A stretch of DNA of 64,000 nucleotides, from the IMG/VR virus record IMGVR_UViG_3300027743_000002, positions 1 to 64,000 of that record; one strand, written 5' to 3'. Below are positions 1-7,439 of this stretch, in pieces. Every line of letters starts with the position of its first letter. Position 1 is the first letter of the stretch. The position numbers were made by a program, and so were the translations under genes. The notes under the pieces are model-generated. The model did not search any database and was not told where the DNA came from. It worked only from the letters and a program-made list of their open reading frames with translations. The stretch comes from a virus.

Positions 1-1
1 G

Positions 2-91
2 AAAGGACTGCTGCTTAGAGTAAAATTGTACGGAAAAGTTGGAGATGAGGGCCGCTTTCGGGTGGCTCTCGTCGTCTATGGAGAGCACTAA
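2..91 (+). CDS. possible 3' end of an upstream gene (partial)
   Basis: An open frame enters from the left edge and stops with TAA at 89-91, giving 29 residues with no recognisable domain. It is too short to name. The 87 bases up to the next gene hold no clear promoter or terminator. Confidence 0.3.
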   Translation, partial: KGLLLRVKLYGKVGDEGRFRVALVVYGEH

Positions 92-178
92 AGCAAAACT
101 TGTTGATTTAATCTGGCACACGCATTACACTCCGCTCCGTGCAGCTAGCCACGCAACCAGCGTTTGCGGCTGTGATTA

Positions 179-1735
179 ATGAGTCAGTCAGAAAGTTCTA
201 TCGGGGCTAATACCAGCGCACCGTCCGACGCTGGAGTCGCATCGACCGTGGGAGCACCTGAAAGCTCAAGCCCCTCCACGCAGGACACATCTCTCGCTCC
301 ACAGAGCACGGCTAGCACTCCTACTGCTGAGAATGTTCAAGGTAGTCAACCTTCAAGCGATACTGAGACCGATTTTCTTGACCAGTTACCTTCTATTGAC
401 GAATTGAAGGCGCAGGCAGGACAAGGAATCAAGTACGCCGATGCGTTGGCAAGTCTGAAGGGGGCATTTGACCCGCTAAAGGCCAATTATAAAGAACTTC
501 AATCTAAATATCAGCCTTATCAAGACGTTTTATCGCGTTTTGAGCAGCCTGAACAACTGCAAGAAGTTCTAGGATTCCGAGACAGCATAATTGCGTGGGA
601 GAACGATCCCGTAACAGGGGAACCCGTTCCTGCGCCGAATGTGCAGTTTTTACAGGAAAAGTACCGCTCACACGCGGACTATCTCGTTGCTGATTTATTG
701 AATTTGCCCACGGTTGACCCCGAAACGGGTCGAGAAGTGCCGAGGGCGGATTTGATCCTTGAAGCGTGGCGGGATTCACCTGAAAGACGTGCTCATGTAG
801 CAAAAGTCTTGGGATTAGTTGAGCCATCGGCTATCGCCCCACAGTGGCAACCGACTGAAGAAGAATTAAGCCTCGTTCGTCCTGAATTGCAGGATGTTTA
901 TCGGAAATTACCTTACGAAGAACGTGAGGAATTGAAGCTGAACAGCCCTGAATTCATCAATCGAGCGTTGGAGAAAGAGCAATTCCAACAGCAGTTGATT
1001 GAGCGCGACAAGCAAACGCAAGAAGCGCAGAAACAACAGGCCCAACAGCGTGAACAATATCTCAATTCCCAAGCCCAACAAGCAGGAACTGAGTATGTAA
1101 ACACGCAACTTAATCAGGCGTTGACCACTTTCCACGAATCGGTTGTGCAACAGTGCAACTTCATCAAACCGCTTGATCCGGCAAACCTCCCACAAGGGGT
1201 TACACCGGAGCAGGCCGCGCAAATGAACCAGCAAATTGCTTCGTCGAACAAAGCTGAGGCTGCTCAGATAACAGGACTCGTGGTGAGTCTGTTTAACCCG
1301 CAGACACAGGCTTATGTACTGCCTCTCTTGAAAGAGATCGGGGCAGTGGACGACAAGATGTTGAGTCAGATGGAAAAGGCGGCAAGCGCGTTTGGGAACA
1401 ACGGCAGAAATTACGGGAATCTGAATTATCGTCAACAGTTACAGACGAACGGCAACGGTTATCAGCCGAGCGCGGACGTAACGGGGATGAATAATGAAGC
1501 CCAGAGAGCGTTGAAAACCATGATTGGCTACGCGAACCAGATTCGCGGGAAACTGATGGAGCAACGCAGTAATTTCTTCAGTTTGAAGGCCACTGAGCAT
1601 AATCAAACCTTGAACGGCGCAGGAACGGTGCGACCCCCCATCAACGGAACGGGCTACAATCCTACTACCGCGCCTCCGGTTCAATTACCCTCTGGAAAAC
1701 TAACCAGAGCGGATATTGACCGCCTCTACGGTTAA
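179..1735 (+). CDS. putative capsid scaffold protein
   Basis: The 518-residue protein has a Ser/Thr/Ala/Pro-rich, probably disordered N-terminus (about 1-65). A mostly helical charged middle follows, with a Gln/Glu-rich coiled-coil-like stretch around residues 265-310, then an Asn/Gly-rich tail ending in LTRADIDRLYG. It lies 13 bases upstream of the probable major capsid gene. That position, the helical composition and the lack of an enzymatic motif are typical of tailed-phage scaffolding proteins, which are needed for procapsid assembly and absent from mature heads. No convincing Shine-Dalgarno precedes the ATG. The assignment rests on context and composition; a minor head protein is the alternative. 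Confidence 0.6.
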   Translation: MSQSESSIGANTSAPSDAGVASTVGAPESSSPSTQDTSLAPQSTASTPTAENVQGSQPSSDTETDFLDQLPSIDELKAQAGQGIKYADALASLKGAFDPLKANYKELQSKYQPYQDVLSRFEQPEQLQEVLGFRDSIIAWENDPVTGEPVPAPNVQFLQEKYRSHADYLVADLLNLPTVDPETGREVPRADLILEAWRDSPERRAHVAKVLGLVEPSAIAPQWQPTEEELSLVRPELQDVYRKLPYEEREELKLNSPEFINRALEKEQFQQQLIERDKQTQEAQKQQAQQREQYLNSQAQQAGTEYVNTQLNQALTTFHESVVQQCNFIKPLDPANLPQGVTPEQAAQMNQQIASSNKAEAAQITGLVVSLFNPQTQAYVLPLLKEIGAVDDKMLSQMEKAASAFGNNGRNYGNLNYRQQLQTNGNGYQPSADVTGMNNEAQRALKTMIGYANQIRGKLMEQRSNFFSLKATEHNQTLNGAGTVRPPINGTGYNPTTAPPVQLPSGKLTRADIDRLYG

Positions 1736-1748
1736 ATAGGAGAGAATC

Positions 1749-3050
1749 ATGCCAGAAGTCGATACCGTATCTAATTGGGTGGATTTTTATTCCCAACAGC
1801 TAATCCGCGCCAAGGATTGGTCAATTTTAGCCGCCCCCTTTTGGAATTCCCTCGGTGAAGTAACGACCGCCGAAGAAGTTTCGCAACGTGGCGCACGTCT
1901 TTATTTCGTGAAAAACCAAGCAGGCGGCGATTCACTGCCGACTATTGCCAACCCCGACAACAACCGCGCTATTCCACCGCAGTCAGACAGCATGTGGGCA
2001 GTTCCACAGATGTCCACTACTACTGCTGTGCTTGATTATTCCCTGATGGTCGATGCAGGTGGCGCAAATGGCCCCAAGAAGGCCAACGCCATGTTCACAA
2101 TTCAGGAAATCATCTCACAGACCGTGGATGCCTTTGCCCAACGCCAAGAATACTATTCTATGGGTAACGGCAGTGCAGCAATGGCGTTTTCAGCGGGCAG
2201 TATTGCCGCTCCTGGCGCAGGTCAGACCTTGACTTGCACTACGTCTGCTGCCGCGACTCCAGGACAGACCAAGGGCGCAGTCAGGCTGAAGGCGAATCAG
2301 TATTATCAGTCCTACGACACGACCACTGGTTTGCCCGAAGGAACCTTCCTCGTTACGAGTTCCAACAACAAAACCACCGCAACTATCACCTTGTTGAGCG
2401 GTATCATCACTTCGGGAAACCCGATCACTATTGTTGGGGGCTACAATGGTGCTCCTATGGGAGTCTCAGGACTGATTGATGACAACAACCGCATCGTTCA
2501 GGGTCGAGATTCCAGCGTGGACACCATTCTTAACTGCCCCTCGGTTGACTTGAACGGAACAAAGTTCACGGTCAGCGACCGCGAGACAGTCAAGACCCAA
2601 CTCGTAGTTCGCAACTTGAGCAAGTCGGAGCGCGGTGGTCTAAACAACCTCGTCACTCCAGGCTTGATGAGCGACCTCCGCAAACAGGGTTACGGCTTCC
2701 ACCGCACCAACGGCGACGAACCCGTAGTTGACATCGCAGGCGGCTACAAAGATGCAGACGGTACACGCATCATGGAAATGTCGAATTGGGAAGAAGATCG
2801 CTCAACCTTCTGGAAGGGTGACGCACTTCAGAAGCACACTCAGTTTCCAATCGGTGATCTGATGCCCAACGGCAACAACCTCGATTGGTGGAATCTCCCA
2901 GGTGTCAACGGTACAGGTTCACGCTCGTACTACAGGCAATGGGGGACAAGCTACACCTGTGCCCTTGTTAATCCTAACTGTGTCACCACAGTTAAACGCA
3001 GTTCGTTGACAGGGATCGTCACCCAGGTATCAATCGGAGCCGGAAACTAA
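1749..3050 (+). CDS. probable major capsid protein
   Basis: A 433-residue protein with a good ribosome site (AGGAGAG) 5 bases before the ATG. It directly follows the scaffold-like gene. Length, mixed alpha/beta composition, a Gly/Ser/Thr/Asn-rich middle (about 145-240) and position fit an HK97-fold major capsid protein. The middle, where several TTT/TTS segments occur, may be an inserted surface domain. No signature proves the fold, so the call depends on gene order (scaffold, capsid, small connector genes) and size. A highly expressed tail sheath or tube protein is less likely because no contractile-tail genes are seen. Confidence 0.7.
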   Translation: MPEVDTVSNWVDFYSQQLIRAKDWSILAAPFWNSLGEVTTAEEVSQRGARLYFVKNQAGGDSLPTIANPDNNRAIPPQSDSMWAVPQMSTTTAVLDYSLMVDAGGANGPKKANAMFTIQEIISQTVDAFAQRQEYYSMGNGSAAMAFSAGSIAAPGAGQTLTCTTSAAATPGQTKGAVRLKANQYYQSYDTTTGLPEGTFLVTSSNNKTTATITLLSGIITSGNPITIVGGYNGAPMGVSGLIDDNNRIVQGRDSSVDTILNCPSVDLNGTKFTVSDRETVKTQLVVRNLSKSERGGLNNLVTPGLMSDLRKQGYGFHRTNGDEPVVDIAGGYKDADGTRIMEMSNWEEDRSTFWKGDALQKHTQFPIGDLMPNGNNLDWWNLPGVNGTGSRSYYRQWGTSYTCALVNPNCVTTVKRSSLTGIVTQVSIGAGN

Positions 3051-3061
3051 GGAGGAATCGC

Positions 3062-3313
3062 ATGGCTTATACAACAGCAGCCGCTCCTTATCAGATTGGC
3101 CCTGGATCGAATGATAATTCGTCGGGGATGATCTTTGAGGACATCACCGTAACCGGAGCCGGAGACACGACCGGAACGTACACAACCAAGTACGTCAAGC
3201 AACCCGTTTATGTCGTCGGCCCGTTTACTTACAGCATTTCGGGCCAAGTGGTCACGCTTGGCAGCGCGTCCTTAACGGGAGTTGAGGCAGCACGAATAGT
3301 CGGATTCGCATGA
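3062..3313 (+). CDS. small conserved-position virion protein
   Basis: An 83-residue protein with a good ribosome site (AAGGAGG) before its ATG, 11 bases after the capsid gene. It is rich in Gly, Thr and Val and probably a small beta protein. Its stop overlaps the next start (ATGA at 3310). A head-decoration or joining role is plausible from position only. Confidence 0.5.
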   Translation: MAYTTAAAPYQIGPGSNDNSSGMIFEDITVTGAGDTTGTYTTKYVKQPVYVVGPFTYSISGQVVTLGSASLTGVEAARIVGFA

Positions 3314-4050
3314 TCATCAAGCCACGCGACGGGGCGGAAAGTTGGCAACCCAACGAACCGCCCCCAAGCAACTTCGACCAAGCCGCGTATCAGCAGAAAA
3401 TCGACAAGATCGTCGGTACTAAAGATACGCGGCCCATCATTAAACTCGCGTGGGCACCAGAGGAATTTCGTTGGTGGCCCATTCGGGTAGATGAAGAAGA
3501 ACCCAAGGGTTATGTCTTTCCGATCTTTCACGCTTACACGACCGCTGAAGGGAAGTTGGTAGCTGCGCCTCGGTGGGTACTCTTAGAACGGATTGAGCCT
3601 GCGCAGTATGCCCCGACACCGCAGTTTTGGGAGAGCAAGCGGTATCAGTTTGACGACGGTTCATTGTGGGACTTGACGGGGCCAGTTCCCGACGAGAAGT
3701 ACATTGAATTACGTTGCCACTCGCACCATGACGGAATCTGTTGTGCGTGCATTGGAACGACATGTGAATGTGGAATTGAATATGCTCATTGTTGGGGTAG
3801 GTACGCAGAGCCGGATGAGCATCTGTTAAATTGGATACGGCAAAAGAATTGGGAAGCACAACATGATAATGACGTGCAACCCGACGCTGATGCGCGGTAC
3901 TTTTCGGCTCCGCAAAGTCAGGCTGATTACAAGTCGGAGATTGTAAATCGGCAGGAGCAGCAGAAAGAAGATCGGCGCAAGTACAACGATTACATGTTAG
4001 ACCATTGGGAACGTAAACCTGTTTCGACCGTAGGCCCAACTAGGGCATAA
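3310..4050 (+). CDS. unknown protein with a Cys/His cluster
   Basis: The 246-residue protein starts in an ATGA overlap with the preceding gene. Its N-terminal half is rich in Trp and Pro. Around residues 138-165 there is a dense Cys/His cluster (several CxxC and HxH spacings) that probably binds zinc. The C-terminus is charged and helical. No family is recognised. Its place between the capsid and connector genes suggests a virion or assembly protein. Confidence 0.5.
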   Translation: MIIKPRDGAESWQPNEPPPSNFDQAAYQQKIDKIVGTKDTRPIIKLAWAPEEFRWWPIRVDEEEPKGYVFPIFHAYTTAEGKLVAAPRWVLLERIEPAQYAPTPQFWESKRYQFDDGSLWDLTGPVPDEKYIELRCHSHHDGICCACIGTTCECGIEYAHCWGRYAEPDEHLLNWIRQKNWEAQHDNDVQPDADARYFSAPQSQADYKSEIVNRQEQQKEDRRKYNDYMLDHWERKPVSTVGPTRA

Positions 4051-4060
4051 AGGACATTTG

Positions 4061-5287
4061 ATGTCGCAAGTTTTAGAAGTCAGTCAAGGTTATCCGGTAG
4101 AAGGTCGGCCCTTTGAGCCACCACAACTCAGTCGGCAGAACGAGCAACCCCGTTACATCACCTTTGTTGGCAGTCTCGTTGAGGCAAGTGTTGCTCTCGA
4201 CCGCCCGTGGACAAAGGGCGGGGGCATTGAAATCGGCAATCCTTGTCTGCGGTACACAAAGAACTTTGTCCGCAAAGGTCGGATTACTCCGGTACTGAAA
4301 GACGTTCACGATTGGGTAACTCAAGACTATTGGGAGAAAGCGACGGGCAGGGACGCGAGTTATTTTCCGCGCCAAGTTCCCGCAGGCTATGTATCTCCAC
4401 TGAACGAGAGTGGACATCCTAGCCCTATCAGAGCCATGTACGGCAAGATCGCAGTACCTGGGGAGCAGATGGATTCGATTCTCAATGGTTCTGCCAACAT
4501 CCTTGACCGCACGCGACGAGGAGTGGTGGAACTGACCGAGTTAGCGGGGCACGAATACAATCCGCAAGACTTGGGTGACGGGATTGTTACCGACCCGACG
4601 ATTTGGAAGATTCAACGAACGATTCTGCCTGACTATCCATTCATTATGAAAGATGGTCAGCCAACGGTGTTGTTGGATGACATTGAAGAAGTCCTGCTTG
4701 ATGCACAGCGACATACATCGTTGCGGTCGATTGTGGACAAGTATCTGACTTCGCTGAATCAGTTCCGCGACTTCGCTAAAGGGTCAGTTGATCAGACTCA
4801 CTATCGGATGAAAGAGTCGGCGGTGAAGTCGGATTCCGGCTACATCTGGAAGTACACTGAACTTGATTTCGTGTTGATGGAGCAGTTGGGTGTTCAGCGT
4901 CAAGACAGAGAGATTCGCCAAGCGAACAAGGCCCAACCAAACGAGCGGTTGGAGAACATGTTCGAGCAGTGGTTAGCGATTCAGATTGAGGAGAAGCAGG
5001 CTAACCTTGAGCGACAGAAGCAGTTTGCAGTTGACCAGAACACGATGGCCGCAGCCCCGATTCAAGACAAAGGATTCGACGGGCAATCTGGTTATTCGGG
5101 CTATTCAGGGGAAGTGGTGACAAATGCCACAGCCCAAGGCCAAGAGGAAATCGCCGTAGCGATGGCTGATACGATGCACACATGCGAGTGTGGGAAAGAA
5201 TTCGACACCGCGCAGGGCATTTCAATGCACAAGGCTCGTTGGTGTGAACTGCTAAACAAGACAGAGACGGGAGAAGACAACGCCTAA
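4061..5287 (+). CDS. unknown structural-region protein with C-terminal zinc knuckle
   Basis: Starts at ATG 4061 with AAGGA 7 bases upstream; a TTG one codon earlier is less likely. The 408-residue protein has a long mixed N-terminal part, a Gln-rich helical region (about 290-325) and a short GYSGYSG run near residue 345. It ends in a Cys/His motif (CECGKEF, then H and C) that resembles half of a classical zinc finger. The GYSG run echoes the fibre proteins further downstream. No family is recognised; a role in head completion is inferred only from position. Confidence 0.5.
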   Translation: MSQVLEVSQGYPVEGRPFEPPQLSRQNEQPRYITFVGSLVEASVALDRPWTKGGGIEIGNPCLRYTKNFVRKGRITPVLKDVHDWVTQDYWEKATGRDASYFPRQVPAGYVSPLNESGHPSPIRAMYGKIAVPGEQMDSILNGSANILDRTRRGVVELTELAGHEYNPQDLGDGIVTDPTIWKIQRTILPDYPFIMKDGQPTVLLDDIEEVLLDAQRHTSLRSIVDKYLTSLNQFRDFAKGSVDQTHYRMKESAVKSDSGYIWKYTELDFVLMEQLGVQRQDREIRQANKAQPNERLENMFEQWLAIQIEEKQANLERQKQFAVDQNTMAAAPIQDKGFDGQSGYSGYSGEVVTNATAQGQEEIAVAMADTMHTCECGKEFDTAQGISMHKARWCELLNKTETGEDNA

Positions 5288-5327
5288 TCTCTACGACATC
5301 GGAACCAACACGCGAGTTCGACTCGGA

Positions 5328-6041
5328 ATGCCACGGTCAGAGGCTCCGACAGAACTCGCTGTGTTGAATCAGAACTGCTCGCAGATTAGAAATCTCAAGA
5401 AGTTCAAGCGAGCCACGGGCAATCCGTGGGACTTCAACGACCTTGTGTTGGAGACTTCGGCTGACGAATCCACCTACCAAATTAGTCAGACCGATTTTGG
5501 GCAACCTCTCGCGGTGCTAACGTGGGCACCCGAACTCTCCACTTGGACACCTCGTTTAATCAAAATCTTTGAACCGCAGAACTTGGTGCTAAACATTCCC
5601 ACAGTGGGGAATAATACCTTAGCGAGTTACGCTTATTTACCGTGGGACGGTTCTAACTGCACCGCTCAACGGTGTGCCTTCTATTGGCGCAACAACGTGC
5701 CTTTTATCGAGTTTTGGCCCGCACCGACAACTTCGATAGCGTCTTATAAAATTCGCTACCTTCAGAACAGTAACAACTTAAATACCATCTCTCTAAATGA
5801 AGCCCCTTTGCAGAATGACGATTGCGATCTTGTTGAAATCCGTTCTGCGCTTGCGTTGCTTCCGTTGACGCAATGGATGGCTGAAGAAGGGGACGGTTTG
5901 GCTTACAACGCGAACAAACGTAAGGAACTCGCGGCAAGTTTGGGCGCAGAAGAACAAGAAGCCACACGATTGTTTGAAGCAATGGCGCGACAAACTACGG
6001 GGCCAAGAATGTATCAACGATGGAATCCGACAGTGGGCTAA
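5328..6041 (+). CDS. putative head-tail adaptor protein
   Basis: A 237-residue protein with an acidic Trp/Pro-rich first half and a helical C-terminal third carrying many Glu and Arg residues. This profile and its place between head genes and terminase resemble head-tail connector or adaptor proteins. The open frame continues upstream from the ATG to a stop at 5253 without another ATG, GTG or TTG. The extra residues (NLYDIGTNTRVRLG) look like genuine protein, and GGGAGAA lies 4 bases before an in-frame ACG at 5280. A non-canonical start is therefore possible. Confidence 0.5.
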   Translation: MPRSEAPTELAVLNQNCSQIRNLKKFKRATGNPWDFNDLVLETSADESTYQISQTDFGQPLAVLTWAPELSTWTPRLIKIFEPQNLVLNIPTVGNNTLASYAYLPWDGSNCTAQRCAFYWRNNVPFIEFWPAPTTSIASYKIRYLQNSNNLNTISLNEAPLQNDDCDLVEIRSALALLPLTQWMAEEGDGLAYNANKRKELAASLGAEEQEATRLFEAMARQTTGPRMYQRWNPTVG

Positions 6042-6317
6042 ATGCAGACCTCACCGCTAAAAAACGGCGATAAACTTCCCGATCATCCTAGCGACACCAC
6101 CGCTTTACAAATAACCAAGTACGGACGAGTTTTTGACGCAACCGATGGGCTAGAGTTACTGCCTAATCTCCACCGAACTGAGATCGGAATGTTACGGGGT
6201 GGAGAAAGAGGCGGTCTATCTCATTTGTACAGATTTCACATCGAATCCGGCCACATTTTTCACACACGAGCGGCGGCTGTAGTTGAGGTAGAATGTGAAA
6301 GTATTGACTCTGAATAG
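6042..6317 (+). CDS. small hypothetical protein
   Basis: A 91-residue protein whose ATG directly follows the preceding stop (TAAATG), implying translational coupling. It is hydrophilic with no recognised domain. It is the last gene before the pentanucleotide-periodic cassette. Confidence 0.45.
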   Translation: MQTSPLKNGDKLPDHPSDTTALQITKYGRVFDATDGLELLPNLHRTEIGMLRGGERGGLSHLYRFHIESGHIFHTRAAAVVEVECESIDSE

Positions 6318-6338
6318 CGAATAGAGTAGATTGCTCCC

Positions 6339-6430
6339 GCCGACCAAGATTGAATGGCGTGGGCTTTGTTTTTAGCCTTAACAGATTCCAGATACTTAGA
6401 CCAAAATCGTCCGCGCTTGTCTTGGTCGGC
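6339..6430. repeat. 11-bp perfect inverted repeat
   Basis: GCCGACCAAGA at 6339-6349 is the exact reverse complement of TCTTGGTCGGC at 6420-6430, with 70 bases between. A shorter GGCT/AGCC pair lies inside. An 81-codon minus-strand frame (6260-6505) covers it, but its start lacks a good ribosome site. I treat the stretch as probably non-coding: a structured leader or the remnant of an insertion edge. Confidence 0.35.
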
Positions 6431-6471
6431 AGGCTCTAACGAAGGTCGGGTGTCTGGAATTTGTTTTTCAG

Positions 6472-6536
6472 GGAGTGGCGTGGTGCGCTGGTTTAGGGTT
6501 GGCATAGGTCAGTTCCGGCTTGGTATGGTGCGCTAT
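6472..6536 (+). repeat. upstream pentanucleotide-periodic array
   Basis: Starting at 6472, a G recurs every five bases through 6532: 12 of 13 positions in phase, the exception being 6492. Most units read NGGNN (for example TGGCG, TGGTG, AGGTC, TGGTA). The units are not identical, so this is a positional pattern rather than a simple tandem repeat. It ends about 10 bases before the AAGGAG ribosome site of the next gene, so it would lie in that gene's mRNA leader. Confidence 0.75.
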
Positions 6537-6556
6537 TCCTCTAAGGAGAATCTGTT

Positions 6557-7192
6557 ATGGCTACAGCAAAAGCAAAACTAGAAGCATTGAGTCCGGTGTC
6601 AAACGATGCCGCAGAAACGATTTCATTTGAGGAACCGTATATCGTGACGGTTCAGATTGAAGGCACTGCGCCGATTCTTTTCCATCGGTGGTCTTGTGAA
6701 GACGTGGAAGCCAAGGCCAACGCAAAGAAGAACTCCAAAGCTAAGAAAACCGACAATGTGGAGTCCTACATCTATCGCAATGAGTTGAATCAAATCTGTT
6801 TGCCAGGTGAGTACGTGCGGCAGACAATTATTCATGCCGCGAAGTTCAAGCAAGACCCGCGTTCACCTCGTAAATCGGCAATGGACTTGTTCAAGGCGTC
6901 GATTGTGGCGTTGACCGAACTCGCACCGTTGAATGGTGGTACAGAAACGTGGGATTACATTGACCAACGACGAGTAGTGATTCAGCGGGCAGCTATCACG
7001 CGAATGCGGCCCGCGTTTGCGAAAGGATGGACAGCAGAGATGGATTTCTCGATTCTCTGTCCTGAGTATGTTGATCCACATTTGTTTAATGAGGTGTTGG
7101 CTCTATCTGGAAAGTTGATCGGCACAGCAGATGGTCGCCCTAGTTATGGACGATTTCAAGTGAACAAGTGCTCTGTAGTTGGGCTTGCTTAG
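6557..7192 (+). CDS. conserved phage protein of unknown function, RAMP-like features
   Basis: A 211-residue protein with a strong ribosome site (AAGGAG). After a disordered N-terminus come a hydrophobic strand ending in GTAPILFHRW (about 36-45), a Lys/Ala-rich basic loop (51-65), LPGEYVRQTI (82-91), an Arg-rich segment near 138-151, and a glycine-containing C-terminal block RPSYGRFQV (194-202). From memory, proteins with this motif order recur as hypothetical genes in other phage genomes. The strand-PL-turn opening, the 'PGxxxR' helix and the final 'GRFxV' strand recall the RAMP (Cas5/Cas7) fold, but that comparison is by eye. The gene is flanked on both sides by DNA with a G every fifth base, suggesting a protein that acts on those sequences. 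Confidence 0.6.
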   Translation: MATAKAKLEALSPVSNDAAETISFEEPYIVTVQIEGTAPILFHRWSCEDVEAKANAKKNSKAKKTDNVESYIYRNELNQICLPGEYVRQTIIHAAKFKQDPRSPRKSAMDLFKASIVALTELAPLNGGTETWDYIDQRRVVIQRAAITRMRPAFAKGWTAEMDFSILCPEYVDPHLFNEVLALSGKLIGTADGRPSYGRFQVNKCSVVGLA

Positions 7193-7380
7193 GTTATGGC
7201 TAATTCAGCCACGGTCGGCTAGGTATCGTTGTGTTGTGGTATGCCGAGCAGTGGTGAGGGTGGCTGCGGAATGTTCCGCTTTGGTCTTGCAACGGTGAGG
7301 CGTGGCCTTATAAGGAGAGTTGCGGTGAGGTATGGAACGGCGAGCTGAGCATGGTCGTGTTGGGGTTCGGTTTGGTCAGG
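7193..7380 (+). repeat. downstream pentanucleotide-periodic array
   Basis: Beginning at the base after the stop codon, G occurs at 7193 and every fifth base to 7283 (18 of 19; miss at 7203). The phase then shifts by one and G recurs from 7284 to 7379 (19 of 20; miss at 7309). Many units of the second half end in GG (TGCGG, TGAGG, TATGG, AACGG). No open frame of useful length covers it. The array is G-rich on the same strand as the gene and so would be part of its transcript. Confidence 0.8.
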
Positions 7381-7382
7381 TA

Positions 7383-7422
7383 AGAAAGAGCTAAGATAAG
7401 ATTCATTATCTTGGCTCTTTCT
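7383..7422 (+). terminator. 17-bp hairpin closing the periodic cassette
   Basis: AGAAAGAGCTAAGATAA pairs with TTATCTTGGCTCTTTCT around the loop GATTCA. One pair is T-G, which is a wobble only if the plus strand is transcribed. The tail is only moderately T-rich (TATTGTATA). It could end the transcript of the upstream gene. The TATACT at 7427-7432 might be the -10 of a terminase promoter. Confidence 0.6.
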
Positions 7423-7439
7423 ATTGTATACTCAACGAA

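Noticed and set aside
6260-6505. Minus-strand 81-codon frame and plus-strand 75-codon frame at 6354-6581
   Set aside because: Both run through the inverted repeat and the periodic array, and neither has a convincing start. The plus frame also overlaps the real gene at 6557.
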